Below are positions 1 through 7,262 of a stretch of 59,706 nt of DNA, piece after piece. A program made the translations under genes and the position numbers. The first letter of the stretch is position 1. Each line of letters starts with the position of its first letter. The notes under the pieces are model-generated. The model made no database searches. It saw nothing but the letters and a program-made list of their open reading frames with translations, and had not been told where the DNA came from. Source of the stretch: a virus; the IMG/VR virus record IMGVR_UViG_3300042905_003262, positions 1 to 59,706 of that record. One strand, given 5' to 3'.

Positions 1-464
1 CGCAGGCTTTCCGTGATGGTCTGCCGGTTTTCACAATACCACGCGCAGGACAACGGCAACGGCTCAACCAATGGCATCACAAGGCTTGCGCGTGCCTTCA
101 TCTTGCGCTCGCGTTCTGCATTGGCGTCATGTTGCGACTTACTCCAAGCAACTCGCGCCTCGCAGTCGTGCAGCACTTCGTTGAAACGGGTGATGAATGA
201 CTCGCGCCAATTCTCATCTGTCATCTCGACTCGACGCTTGATGGAGTTGGAACCGTATCCGCTATCAAGACAGATGCGTTTCACTACTTTTGAACCATAA
301 TGGATCAACGACATAGACTTGCCTCGCTTAAATGAAATGTGAAAGCCAAGCCGATACCATTCGACATCTCCGCGAATATCTCCAAATCGCTTTTCGACTT
401 CCTCCAGTTTGGCCGTTCGGATAAGCGTCAGGATGTCAGGGGTGAGGTAGGGATGTAAGTTCAT
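1..464 (-). CDS. Hypothetical protein, cut by the left edge
   Basis: An open frame starts at the ATG at 462-464 and reads leftward for at least 154 codons without a stop, running off the window. The start MNLHPYLTPDILTLI is preceded by the AACGACCAC leader seen at many starts here. The visible part is soluble-looking, with a charged middle and a lysine/arginine-rich helix near residue 120. I recognise no family. It lies 19 bases downstream of the SSB-like gene, in the same direction, so it is probably in that operon. If the two window ends were joined directly, its frame would run without a stop into the second SSB-like gene, which suggests bases are missing at such a join. Confidence 0.7.
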   Translation of the reverse strand, partial: MNLHPYLTPDILTLIRTAKLEEVEKRFGDIRGDVEWYRLGFHISFKRGKSMSLIHYGSKVVKRICLDSGYGSNSIKRRVEMTDENWRESFITRFNEVLHDCEARVAWSKSQHDANAERERKMKARASLVMPLVEPLPLSCAWYCENRQTITESL

Positions 465-483
465 TGTGGTCGTTGGTGGTGGA

Positions 484-831
484 TCAAAAAATATCATCGT
501 CTCCGTTGTCAGGCTGCGGCTCGGGATACTGGATCGTGCCCGGAGGCTGGCGGCGTGGAGCGTTCGGTCGAGGCGCTGGCCGGGTTTGCTGGCGAGGTGG
601 TGGCGCTTCTTCTTCTGGCAGCGTGAGGTTGCCAAGAATTGGCGCTTGAACGCCAGAGCCACGCGCTTCTTTGGGGATGTCCTGTGAGACGAAATGCGTG
701 TCACCAAACTGGCCGATTCCGTTTTTGTTCGGCCATGCGACGAGGTTTAGATACTTTCCGTTTTTGCCTTCAAAGATATAGTCTTTGAGAATCTTCGTGA
801 CGTTGATTTTGATTTTGATGGGACGTGCCAT
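484..831 (-). CDS. SSB-like protein, copy A
   Basis: A 115-residue protein with a basic N-terminal region (MARPIKIKINVTKILKDY), a proline- and arginine-rich linker at about residues 75-100, and an acidic tail ending DNGDDDIF. This is the layout of bacterial single-stranded DNA-binding proteins, whose acidic tip recruits repair and replication partners. The N-terminal part is short for a complete OB fold, so SSB function is inferred from architecture. A paralogue at 59337-59693 is nearly identical over the first 100 residues but ends in the canonical DDIPF tip, whereas this copy lacks the proline. Start chosen at the ATG shared by both copies. It follows rusA in the recombination operon. Confidence 0.62.
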   Translation of the reverse strand: MARPIKIKINVTKILKDYIFEGKNGKYLNLVAWPNKNGIGQFGDTHFVSQDIPKEARGSGVQAPILGNLTLPEEEAPPPRQQTRPAPRPNAPRRQPPGTIQYPEPQPDNGDDDIF

Positions 832-844
832 GATGTTCGTGTTT
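779..844. repeat. 66-bp perfect direct repeat, left copy
   Basis: This stretch, covering the first codons and immediate upstream region of SSB-like copy A, is identical base for base to 59641-59706. The right copy ends exactly at the window end. It is the best conserved part of a longer repeat made by the two paralogous genes (484-844 and 59337-59706). It could mark a tandem gene duplication, or an assembly break inside a repeat. Confidence 0.85.
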
Positions 845-847
845 TGG

Positions 848-1297
848 TTAGGCCGGGATGGCCGTGATGGTGATTTGAACGCCGGAAGGCTCGCCAAGTG
901 CGGCCCAGCGTTTAATGAGCATGCCGGAGCAGGCTTGGCGGTCGTCATGCCACATCTCAATTGAGGTGAGGGCATCAAGGATTGCCTTGTCGAGGTTGTC
1001 GCGGTCGGGCGTTTGCGTGTGCCATTTTGGGGCTGTGGATTTAATCTGTCCTTTGCTGGTGAAGTGCGCCTTTGGACGCGGGAAAACGCATTCCCAATCG
1101 ACGCGAACGGGGCCGTTGCCAAACAAAGGGTGTAGTGAATGGTTCCACATCGCATGTTTAGCGGCAGCCTGCACCGCCTCCTTGAAGTCGTCCGCCGTGT
1201 CTGGTGTATAGACCCGCGTGAACGCACCACGTCGGCAGGCTTTGACGCGAGGCTGGCCCTTGGGGATGCAGGGGGCAAAAAAGATGATGGGTTTCAT
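848..1297 (-). CDS. rusA: RusA-type Holliday junction resolvase
   Basis: A 149-residue protein of normal RusA length. RusA endonucleases are dimers that cut four-way DNA junctions. The family signature is visible: PDRDNLDKAILDAL at about residues 97-110 gives the acidic pair D98 and D100 and the conserved K104, and WHDD at 116-119 supplies a further aspartate. The N-terminus FFAPCIPKGQPRVK matches the usual first strand and basic turn. I chose the ATG at 1297 because it overlaps the preceding stop as ATGA, the coupling used repeatedly in this genome. It lies between an HNH-like gene and the SSB-like gene, and probably resolves branched phage DNA before packaging. Confidence 0.9.
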   Translation of the reverse strand: MKPIIFFAPCIPKGQPRVKACRRGAFTRVYTPDTADDFKEAVQAAAKHAMWNHSLHPLFGNGPVRVDWECVFPRPKAHFTSKGQIKSTAPKWHTQTPDRDNLDKAILDALTSIEMWHDDRQACSGMLIKRWAALGEPSGVQITITAIPA

Positions 1298-1704
1298 TGT
1301 TTGGAGCCTTTGTGGATCTTTGTGTGACAAGGCGGGCAGACCCATATAACCGCTAGCTTTTGGCTGTAATCTTCGTGATGCCCGTGGATCAATCCGCTAT
1401 TCCCGCATGCTTGGCAGCACTTCGGTTTTTGCAGTCTGCCGCTTTTTACAGCGTGCTTCACTGCATCCCGCGCTCTTGACTTCAAAGGCTCAAGTAAGCG
1501 TGCTTGGCGTAACGATAGGCGATTAGTCGCTTTTCTTTTTTCGGAATTTTTGTATTTTTCTTGGGCTTTTTTATAACCTTCCGTTTCCCTGTATTGAGCA
1601 GTGTATTTAGCTCGCTTGCCTTTACGCGGGTCGCCTGGGTGCTTTTTACGCCACTCTCTTGCTCGCTGCGCGTTCTTAGCCCTTCGTTCTTCAATGGTTT
1701 GCAT
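1294..1704 (-). CDS. HNH-like zinc-binding protein
   Basis: The N-terminal 80 residues are strongly basic and helical. A C-terminal treble-clef-like module follows: C97 and C100, then HGHHEDY at 107-113, then C123, C126 and H127, with H131 after. This order of CxxC, HH and CxxCH with a later histidine is typical of small phage HNH nucleases. The metal-binding cysteines and the HHED/H set are all present, so nuclease activity is plausible. Its stop overlaps the rusA start as ATGA, so it is translated within the recombination operon rather than standing alone. Whether it nicks DNA or only binds it cannot be told from sequence. Confidence 0.7.
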   Translation of the reverse strand: MQTIEERRAKNAQRAREWRKKHPGDPRKGKRAKYTAQYRETEGYKKAQEKYKNSEKRKATNRLSLRQARLLEPLKSRARDAVKHAVKSGRLQKPKCCQACGNSGLIHGHHEDYSQKLAVIWVCPPCHTKIHKGSKQ

Positions 1705-1764
1705 AACGCATTATGGAATGGTTTTAACAAATGTCCATGCCATAACAATCAATCGCGAAGATTT

Positions 1765-2067
1765 TCACTTCTCGCAAGCCTCCCAGAGTGTCGGGTTGCC
1801 GTCAGCGTCGCGGTGCTTGGGGCGGTTAATTTTCCAATGCTCTTTTAGTTCGGCCCATGTTATGCAGTCCCGGCCATTTATTTCGACACCTCTTGATTTA
1901 ACGCAAAAAACTTGGGTCCATTGCATCCCATTTACTCCACCAGATGAGGACAGCAGCACGCTTCCCGGTGTCACGTCCTGCGGCCCGAGCGGTTGTTTGG
2001 GGGCCTTTGCGGCGTCGAGTTCGTCCGCGAAGGCGCGAATCTGTTTGGTGATGTCGTGGATGTTCAT
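1765..2067 (-). CDS. Hypothetical protein in the recombination operon
   Basis: A 100-residue protein beginning MNIHDITKQIRAFADELDAA. Its ATG overlaps the stop of the RecE-like nuclease gene as ATGA (2064-2067), which decided the start. An N-terminal helix with alternating acidic and hydrophobic residues is followed by a region of predicted strands containing a WTQVFCVKSRG stretch. I recognise no family. Position between the RecE-like nuclease and the HNH/rusA pair suggests a recombination or early accessory role, but nothing in the sequence proves it. About 60 bases without a gene separate it from the HNH-like gene. Confidence 0.7.
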   Translation of the reverse strand: MNIHDITKQIRAFADELDAAKAPKQPLGPQDVTPGSVLLSSSGGVNGMQWTQVFCVKSRGVEINGRDCITWAELKEHWKINRPKHRDADGNPTLWEACEK

Positions 2068-2924
2068 TGTGCAGATGTTTGGAGTTTTGCCTCTTCCTGG
2101 ATACTTGCCCACGTTGGGCGTGTGGTGGTTATGTTTTGCCCCTCAAACGCCATCGGCCATTTGTCAGAAGCGGTAGCCTCAATGAGGCGCTTAATGAGTG
2201 TCGAAGTGTAAAGCCATCCGGCTTCAATGTCGGGCGGAGAAAGCTCCGTCACGCACGTTTCAAAGGGCGCTTCGGATTCCTGCCACACGAATTTGAACCG
2301 CGTGCGCTGGTCGTTTGGGAACATAGCATTCCAAAGATTCAAGTACATACCTGCTTGAACGTGGTAGCCAAAGTTTGAAACTGCTTTAGCAAAGCCCTCG
2401 GCGCTGAAATCGTTGATCGTTTTCAAATCGGCCAGAAAGTCCTCACCTTCCGGTGCGAGGTCCACAAGGCCCTTGCATTTAACACCCAGCACACGGCCAG
2501 CAATGATAACCTGGGACTTAGACTTGGCGAAGATGTCGGCGGACGCTTTGCAGGTTTCGGTCAGCATCTTGGCGGCCTGTTGGGCAAGCTCTACGTCTTC
2601 CTTGGTGGCAAGAATGAGTTTCGCGGCCAGTTGTGCATCGCGCCACTCTCGCGCCTCCTTGGTCCGGTAGGAGTCATAGGGCGATATAGCGATGGACTCG
2701 CTCAAAAGCTCCGGCGTCGTAGCAAGGCAATCTACCAATGAACCCCACTGCATCGCAGCCGTTGGCTCCATCTTGCGAGGGTGGTAGCGCCACTTCCAGA
2801 GAGAGCGCGAATCAAGTTCGTAGATCACCGACTTTGACAAAAACGAGTCCGCCGCGTGGATGTTGGCGCGATTGCAAGTCAGTTTTGAATGGTAGTCGCG
2901 AGGGCTGATTTCAAAAAGATTCAT
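2064..2924 (-). CDS. RecE-like PD-(D/E)XK exonuclease
   Basis: A 286-residue protein resembling the phage PD-(D/E)XK exonucleases that pair with annealing proteins (RecE/DUF3799 type). Visible landmarks are MQWGSLVDCLATTPE at residues 58-72, matching the conserved GxxxDxxL helix; GVKCKGLVDL at 147-156 with D155; and FLADLKTI at 163-170 with D166 and K168 as the D-x-K core. HVQAGMYLNLW at 188-198 matches the conserved final helix. It should resect double-stranded ends to 3' single strands for Bet to load. The next gene upstream, Bet, ends four bases inside its start, so the pair is translationally coupled. Confidence 0.85.
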   Translation of the reverse strand: MNLFEISPRDYHSKLTCNRANIHAADSFLSKSVIYELDSRSLWKWRYHPRKMEPTAAMQWGSLVDCLATTPELLSESIAISPYDSYRTKEAREWRDAQLAAKLILATKEDVELAQQAAKMLTETCKASADIFAKSKSQVIIAGRVLGVKCKGLVDLAPEGEDFLADLKTINDFSAEGFAKAVSNFGYHVQAGMYLNLWNAMFPNDQRTRFKFVWQESEAPFETCVTELSPPDIEAGWLYTSTLIKRLIEATASDKWPMAFEGQNITTTRPTWASIQEEAKLQTSAQ

Positions 2925-3802
2925 GCTTCAAACCCTCCTTTTTCTTTGTTCCACTTCACACCAAGCACCTTAGCCCGTGCCACGATGGCTCTTTTGACCT
3001 TCTGCTGAGGTTCGCCCGAGAGCTGTTTATCTGCCTGCTCAATATAAGACGCGAGGCTTTGAGCATCGGACGCTTTCACATCTTCGATGATGTCGTTTGC
3101 CAGCATCTCGGCCTCAGTAGGCTCGGCATCTTCCGGCGCAGGTTCAACAACCTGGGCCTCGACTACTGGCGTGGCTTCGGCTGGCGCTGGCTCTCCGGGT
3201 AGCTTCGTGGGATCAAGCGGCGTGGCACGAGCGGGCTTCGGCGTCACGTCGCGAGCATTGGCAAGCCCTGGTGTAGCGGCTGCTTCGTCCTCGTCCGTGA
3301 TGCCGCTAAAACCAAACGCCACGCGAGCACCTTGAATGGTGGCCTTGTGGCGCAGCATGCGGCGTTCCATTTTCCAAGGCTCTGTATTACGGCGGCATTC
3401 CGCGAGGTACTCCGTTACCCGTGTCGGATGGCTGCGGTCCTTGCGGTAAATGATGGACGTGCAGGAAACGAGCCTACCCTGTTCGTCGTGCTCGAACTGG
3501 TAGTCGATGCCGTCAAACTGCGGATGGTCGTTCATCATGCGAATCCAGCCGTCGATTGAGACGACCGGCACAATGCCGCCGCCCTTGGCCGGAAAAGCAT
3601 AGATTTCCTTCGTGAGCGGATTGAGGCCGTATTCATTCGAGACAACCACGAGGGCAAGCAGTTCGTCGTTTGTTGCCCCGCGAAACACGGTGTTTTTGAG
3701 GGTTTCGAGGAGCTTGCTTGGCTCCACGTTGTATTTGCCAGCCATCAAAGCGAGGGCAGATGTTTGTTTTTGTGGCACTTGGGCCAGTTGGGTATCGCTC
3801 AT
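2921..3802 (-). CDS. bet: Single-strand annealing recombinase, Bet family
   Basis: A 293-residue homologue of lambda Red beta. The diagnostic core is easy to align: FRGATNDELLALVVVSNEYG, GLNPLTKEIYAFPAKGG, VPVVSIDGWIRMMNDHPQFD, then IYRKDRSHP and RRMLRHKATIQGARVAFGFSG at about residue 165. The C-terminal third, after residue 180, is a proline- and glutamate-rich tail longer than in lambda, ending in a small basic region. Bet coats single strands and anneals complementary ones, repairing and concatenating phage DNA. It is coupled to the RecE-like nuclease downstream. The start is preceded by CACCTCACC rather than a Shine-Dalgarno sequence. Confidence 0.93.
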   Translation of the reverse strand: MSDTQLAQVPQKQTSALALMAGKYNVEPSKLLETLKNTVFRGATNDELLALVVVSNEYGLNPLTKEIYAFPAKGGGIVPVVSIDGWIRMMNDHPQFDGIDYQFEHDEQGRLVSCTSIIYRKDRSHPTRVTEYLAECRRNTEPWKMERRMLRHKATIQGARVAFGFSGITDEDEAAATPGLANARDVTPKPARATPLDPTKLPGEPAPAEATPVVEAQVVEPAPEDAEPTEAEMLANDIIEDVKASDAQSLASYIEQADKQLSGEPQQKVKRAIVARAKVLGVKWNKEKGGFEA

Positions 3803-3823
3803 AATGAAAATGGTGAGGTGGTG

Positions 3824-4738
3824 TTACTTGATGAGTTTTCTGGCAAGAAGATGCTTGCGGTGCAAAGCCTTTAGCTTGGCTGGCGTGATGCCAGGAATAC
3901 GTTTGAACGGTTCAAAGTCGATGGTGACCACTTTGAGCAGCAATTCACTCAGCGCGTAGTATTCCGGAAACTTGGCGACGAACTGGTCGCGAGTGAGCTG
4001 CGTTTGCTTATCGAACGAGATAACCTTCGGCTCTTTTACGCAAAAGAAACCTGCTGAGTAATTAGTCGCGTTGCCGTAGCCGGTGTTTCTGTTGCCGGTG
4101 TTTCTGTCGCCGGTGTTGCTGTAGCCGGTGTTGCTGTAGCCGGTGTTTCTGTAGCCGGTGTTGCCGTAGCCGGTGTTTCTGTAGCCGGTGTTGCCGTAGC
4201 CGGTGTTGCTGTTGCCGGTGTTTCTGTCGCCGGTGTTGCTGTAGCCGGTGTTGCTGTTGCCGGTGTTTCTGTCGCCGGTGTTGCTGTAGCCGGTGTTGCC
4301 GTAGCCGGCGTTGCCGTAGCCGGCGTTTCTGTCGCCGGTGTTTCTGTCGCCGGTGTTGCTGTCGCCGGTGTTTCTGTCGCCGGTGTTGCTGTAGCCGGTG
4401 TTGCTGTTGCCGGTGTTGGACTTGTCATTACCGACCTTGCCCGGCGTGATCTCCTCAACAAGTCGGATGCGACGAGCAACTAGTTTAAAATTTGCTCCCG
4501 CTTCGGTTGGAACTTCTAACACATCCTCGGCTTCGCATTGGAACACGCGAGTCGTTGACGAGTTGTAATAAGACCAAACACCGGAAGGCTGAACGCAGAA
4601 GTGATAACCTTTGACGCATAACTGCAAATCGCCCTCGATCACAGGCGACCATTCGCCAAGGATGAATTGATGATCGCGGCATTTGAGATCGCTGTCAGTG
4701 GCTTTATAGCCGGTCATTTTTTTTATGTAGGTGCTCAT
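3824..4738 (-). CDS. XNXGX pentapeptide-repeat protein with a DUF7666-like head
   Basis: A 304-residue protein in three parts. Residues 1-100 (YKATDSDLKCRDHQF, LCVKGYHFCVQP, VFQCEAEDV) resemble the small phage domain I recall as DUF7666. Residues 108-222 are 23 consecutive five-residue repeats of the form NTG-Y/D/N-S/R/G, with two NAGYG variants; this fits the XNXGX pattern known from mycobacterial PPE-MPTR proteins. Residues 223-304 form a basic tail. Repeats of this period usually build an elongated right-handed beta-helix. The function is unknown; a DNA-mimic role, as in some pentapeptide proteins, is only a thought because the repeats are not strongly acidic. It lies upstream of bet in the same direction. 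Confidence 0.8.
   Translation of the reverse strand: MSTYIKKMTGYKATDSDLKCRDHQFILGEWSPVIEGDLQLCVKGYHFCVQPSGVWSYYNSSTTRVFQCEAEDVLEVPTEAGANFKLVARRIRLVEEITPGKVGNDKSNTGNSNTGYSNTGDRNTGDSNTGDRNTGDRNAGYGNAGYGNTGYSNTGDRNTGNSNTGYSNTGDRNTGNSNTGYGNTGYRNTGYGNTGYRNTGYSNTGYSNTGDRNTGNRNTGYGNATNYSAGFFCVKEPKVISFDKQTQLTRDQFVAKFPEYYALSELLLKVVTIDFEPFKRIPGITPAKLKALHRKHLLARKLIK
4073..4417. repeat. 23 tandem 15-bp units inside a coding gene
   Basis: Consecutive imperfect 15-base units of the form GCCGGTGTTGCTGTA (plus strand) encode the NTGxx pentapeptides. Variation is concentrated at two codons per unit, and the N-T-G codons are nearly invariant. The array is long, homogeneous and in frame, so unit number can change by slippage or recombination without breaking the gene. 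Confidence 0.95.
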
Positions 4739-4752
4739 GGCGTGGTGGTCGT

Positions 4753-5220
4753 TTAGTTGTGGTAAATGACGGCATTCGTTGCCGCCAAAATGGTTTCAAG
4801 CGGCGTGCATGCCGTGAAGACCGCGCTCCAATCGGGGAATTTGTGGTCTTTGCCGCCGTGGACAATCACGACGGGGAGGCCGTTTTGCTCGCTGAAAATG
4901 AGGTGGCCCTTGTAGCCTGGGGCGAGGAATCGGAGGTTGTTGGCGCTGGCGATGGAAACGCCTTTCGCAGTGCGCTCGTGCTGAATGTCGCCGTCAACTT
5001 GCTTCCAGCCCGCGAGGGAATCAGAGACGGCTTCCATGCGTGAGCGGTCAAAGGGATTCTTGAGCGAGTCGAGCCAGACAAACCATGCGATTTCCAAATC
5101 AACCTCAAGGTGCAGCTCGCGGCACTTGGCACAGAGGCCGTCCTGCTCATTGCGGTCGTGGTCTGTCAGGTCGCGGCCACATTCACATGGCGCGGGAGGA
5201 AGGTCGTCGTTTGCTCTCAT
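4753..5220 (-). CDS. Hypothetical protein with an N-terminal zinc ribbon
   Basis: A 155-residue protein starting MRANDDLPPAPCECGRDL. Cysteines in the order CxC then CxxC (CECG and LCAKC) within the first 32 residues suggest a small zinc ribbon. The rest has two tryptophans in an amphipathic helix (LEIAWFVWLDSL) and ends in a mixed alpha/beta stretch. I chose the ATG at 5220 over a TTG at 5256. No family is recognised. It is the first gene of the leftward block and faces the divergent rightward promoter, so the 5221-5323 gap may hold promoters for both directions. Confidence 0.65.
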   Translation of the reverse strand: MRANDDLPPAPCECGRDLTDHDRNEQDGLCAKCRELHLEVDLEIAWFVWLDSLKNPFDRSRMEAVSDSLAGWKQVDGDIQHERTAKGVSIASANNLRFLAPGYKGHLIFSEQNGLPVVIVHGGKDHKFPDWSAVFTACTPLETILAATNAVIYHN

Positions 5221-5290
5221 GGCCGGAACCTTGAAGCATCCCGGCGAATCGCGCAAATGATTTCCTCAACAAAATGAAGATTATTTTTCC

Positions 5291-5318
5291 TTGCCGGAAA
5301 TTGGAGAGTTGATAATAT
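5291..5318 (+). promoter_or_regulatory. Near-consensus sigma70-like promoter
   Basis: TTGCCG at 5291-5296 and TAATAT at 5313-5318 are separated by 16 bases. The ATG of the next gene begins at 5324, only five bases after the -10 element, so transcription would begin at or very near the start codon and the message would be leaderless. It drives the rightward accessory block. Confidence 0.6.
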
Positions 5319-5323
5319 GACGC

Positions 5324-5716
5324 ATGGAAACGACCAAAACAGATTACAGTTGTCCAAATTGCCGCCGCGTTCGCCGCCGTGAAAGCGGGGCCGAAACGAT
5401 GGTTTTCCGCTGCTCGTGCGTTGGTGGCCTCATCGAGTGCCATCGCGTGAAATGGGACTTGGCAGACTGGACACTTCTCGACCAACCGCTAGCTGATGAC
5501 CTGGGCGTTGGTGTTCATGCCGTTCGCGCCAAGCGGGCAGAGCTTGAACTGCAACGCGGCACAGTCGGCAGGAAGCCTCACAAGCGGCCTGCTCGCCGCG
5601 TGGATGCCAGTTTGATCGACCCTAAGAAGTCGGTGAAGGAGAACGCGAAGGCTCTTGGCTGCACACCACAGCGGATTCGACAAATTCAAAAAGAACTCAA
5701 CCAAACGACCCTATGA
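5324..5716 (+). CDS. Zinc-ribbon/HTH candidate regulator
   Basis: A 130-residue basic protein. Residues 8-35 hold CPNC and CSC pairs, consistent with a small zinc ribbon. Two helix-turn-helix-like segments follow: one around LADDLGVGVHAVRAKRAEL (about residues 56-75) and one near the C-terminus, SVKENAKALGCTPQRIRQI. It is the first gene after a strong promoter and is read divergently from the recombination block, the usual position of a phage transcriptional switch. DNA binding is inferred; no named family is recognised. Its stop overlaps the next start as ATGATGA. Confidence 0.65.
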   Translation: METTKTDYSCPNCRRVRRRESGAETMVFRCSCVGGLIECHRVKWDLADWTLLDQPLADDLGVGVHAVRAKRAELELQRGTVGRKPHKRPARRVDASLIDPKKSVKENAKALGCTPQRIRQIQKELNQTTL

Positions 5717-6123
5717 TGACCCACGCCCAACTCGAACACTTGCGCAAGATCGACGCGCACCTTGAAAAGCTGCTCTCGCAAGCCGAGAAGCGGACGCCAG
5801 GGCGGTGGATTCGCAAAAGCTACGTTATTAAGCAGCCATCTGGCAGAGTATGCGCTGACGTGGGACCTCACCACACGCCACCAAACGAATATCCGCCTTC
5901 ATGTCAGCGAGCCGACGAACAAAACGGTGATTTCATCGCCTCATGCGCAGGCAACGCGGAAGCAGGGTGGAAGGCGACACGGGCGGCGATTAATGCGGCT
6001 CTTGAGTGCGAGTCTTGGGATGCCGACTTGCGCAAAATGTATCTACGACCAGACGCGGAACGGATTCTCGAAGACATCCTCGCCGCCTTCCCCCTCGAAC
6101 TGCTGTCCTTGCGTCTTGACTGA
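5713..6123 (+). CDS. Ead/Ea22-like phage protein
   Basis: A 136-residue protein. It contains the recurring phage motif TPGRW near residue 28, then VCADVG, NGDFIASCAGNAEAGW and TRAAINAAL. This set of short motifs, a TPG-W strand followed by a helix that starts with N-A and G-W-x-x-TR, is common in small early proteins of many phages, sometimes called Ea22-like, with no known biochemical role. It is coupled to the HTH gene by overlapping start and stop. The start could be the first or second ATG (5713 or 5716). Confidence 0.6.
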   Translation: MMTHAQLEHLRKIDAHLEKLLSQAEKRTPGRWIRKSYVIKQPSGRVCADVGPHHTPPNEYPPSCQRADEQNGDFIASCAGNAEAGWKATRAAINAALECESWDADLRKMYLRPDAERILEDILAAFPLELLSLRLD

Positions 6124-6173
6124 CCACTGAACCCAAATCCATGACGCCATAACCACCCCTGAAATCCGCCCTC

Positions 6174-6257
6174 GTGTATTTCTGGTTCGCCTCTGGCATC
6201 ACTTACAAGGGGCGCAGAATAAAAGATGCCTGGACATTTAAAACCCGCAAACTATGA
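6174..6257 (+). CDS. Possible 27-residue microprotein
   Basis: A GTG at 6174 opens a frame of 27 residues (VYFWFASGITYKGRR..., ending RKL) whose TGA overlaps the ATG of the next gene as ATGA, the coupling used throughout this genome. It is the only open feature in the 130-base gap between 6123 and 6254. It has an aromatic N-terminus and a basic C-terminus. With no ATG and no recognised homologue, it could equally be a chance frame. Confidence 0.25.
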   Translation: MYFWFASGITYKGRRIKDAWTFKTRKL

Positions 6258-6571
6258 GCCGCCGCAAACCCAAAACGCACACGATCCGCACTTGGCCCGC
6301 ATTTTTTGGCCCTGTTCAGGATGGCTCTAAGCCTTTCGTGATTGGTGAGAATAAGCTCGATTTTCAAATCGGCGACACGCTTATTATTCGCGAATGGTGC
6401 CCGAAAGAGGACAAGGCGACAGGCCGCGAATGCCGGGCCGTTATTACCTACGCTTCCGAATGGCAGCAAATCCGAGGTAATGTCGTCCTCGGTATCCGAC
6501 TCCTGCCGCAGGACGCGGAATGCAGCCAGCTTGGCGAAGACTTCTCCAAACTTCCAATGTGCGCGGCATGA
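6254..6571 (+). CDS. DUF3850/ASCH-fold protein
   Basis: A 105-residue protein matching the DUF3850 pattern within the ASCH/PUA-like superfamily. It shows an N-terminal HTIRTWPAFFGPVQDGSKPF, then a charged turn, then DFQIGDTLIIREW, and TGRECRAVITYAS. The GDTLIIREW strand and the TGR-x-x-x-x-ITY strand are the hallmark. ASCH-type proteins bind RNA or modified nucleotides and are widespread in phages as small accessory proteins; the substrate is unknown. A second ASCH-like gene lies at 21158-21472. Confidence 0.75.
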   Translation: MSRRKPKTHTIRTWPAFFGPVQDGSKPFVIGENKLDFQIGDTLIIREWCPKEDKATGRECRAVITYASEWQQIRGNVVLGIRLLPQDAECSQLGEDFSKLPMCAA

Positions 6572-6577
6572 CTTCCT

Positions 6578-6859
6578 ATGAGCAAATCCGAAACCTTTTC
6601 AATGCCTCCGCAACTTGTCGAAACGGAAAACAGCCACAGCTACATCACGATCCTGGATGCGATTTTGTCGAGTGCGCCGAAGGTGATAAGTGTCGTTGCC
6701 GACTTGCTGATGGCGACGGTGGACCCGTTTCCGCCTTCCTCATCCGCTGGCGGGAGCGTTTCGCCAAGTAAGACCTGCCGCCGCTGTCTCGGCACGGGCC
6801 GGATTCTGCGCAATGCAGGAACGGGACTGTTGGGCGATTGTCACGTTTGCCGCTCTTGA
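6578..6859 (+). CDS. Small protein with a C-terminal CxxC zinc motif
   Basis: A 93-residue protein. The N-terminal 60 residues contain a hydrophobic helix (ITILDAILSSAPKVISVV) that could pack or lie along a membrane. The C-terminus CRRCLGTGRILRN followed by CHVCRS resembles half of a DnaJ-type zinc finger (CxxCxGxG ... CxxC). It starts six bases after the DUF3850 stop. I do not recognise a family; protein or nucleic-acid binding through the zinc element is plausible. Confidence 0.55.
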   Translation: MSKSETFSMPPQLVETENSHSYITILDAILSSAPKVISVVADLLMATVDPFPPSSSAGGSVSPSKTCRRCLGTGRILRNAGTGLLGDCHVCRS

Positions 6860-6874
6860 ATCACGCCGAAAACC

Positions 6875-7258
6875 ATGTACCTTACCACTATGAAGCGCCT
6901 CCCACTCCTCGCCTTCCTTGCGTTTTCCACCCTCGCGCATGCCTACGATCCGTTGGCATCTCCAAAGCGCCCCGGCAAGGACGCTGGCCCTCACGAATGG
7001 GCCAACTACGAAAACGCCGTCGCGGCATGGAACCAACGCACCGCCGCAGCACAGCGGCAGGCCGTCGCAGATGCCGCACGTCAGCGCCAAATCGCCATTG
7101 CTGCCGCGCAGGCTGAACTCAGTCGCCGACTTGCAGCCAGGGAGGAACGCGAACAGCGGGAGGCCGATCTAGCTTACCGGCTCTGGCTGCGTGAGCGGCA
7201 GATTCAGGCAATGGAGCTTCAAGCGCAGGCTTTGGCGAGGATTGCGGCGGCAAAGTAA
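6875..7258 (+). CDS. Exported Ala/Gln-rich coiled-coil protein
   Basis: A signal peptide is clear: MKRLPLLAFLAFSTLAHA, with likely cleavage after A-H-A before YDPLASP. The mature part of about 100 residues is rich in alanine, glutamine and arginine and predicted fully helical, as in periplasmic coiled coils. Start may be the ATG at 6875 or the second ATG at 6890, which gives the cleaner signal peptide. It could act in the envelope during infection or lysis; spanin-like function is possible but unsupported because neither a lipobox nor a stable membrane anchor is present. Confidence 0.6.
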   Translation: MYLTTMKRLPLLAFLAFSTLAHAYDPLASPKRPGKDAGPHEWANYENAVAAWNQRTAAAQRQAVADAARQRQIAIAAAQAELSRRLAAREEREQREADLAYRLWLRERQIQAMELQAQALARIAAAK

Positions 7259-7262
7259 TTTT

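Noticed and set aside
4073-4417. CRISPR array
   Set aside because: The 15-base units are contiguous, with no spacers, and lie within a protein-coding frame.
4036-4479. A 147-codon frame of alternating Ala-Thr-Pro repeats in the pentapeptide array
   Set aside because: It is the out-of-frame reading of the 15-base repeats. Any open repeat is open in all copies, and the NTGxx frame has a sensible head and tail domain.
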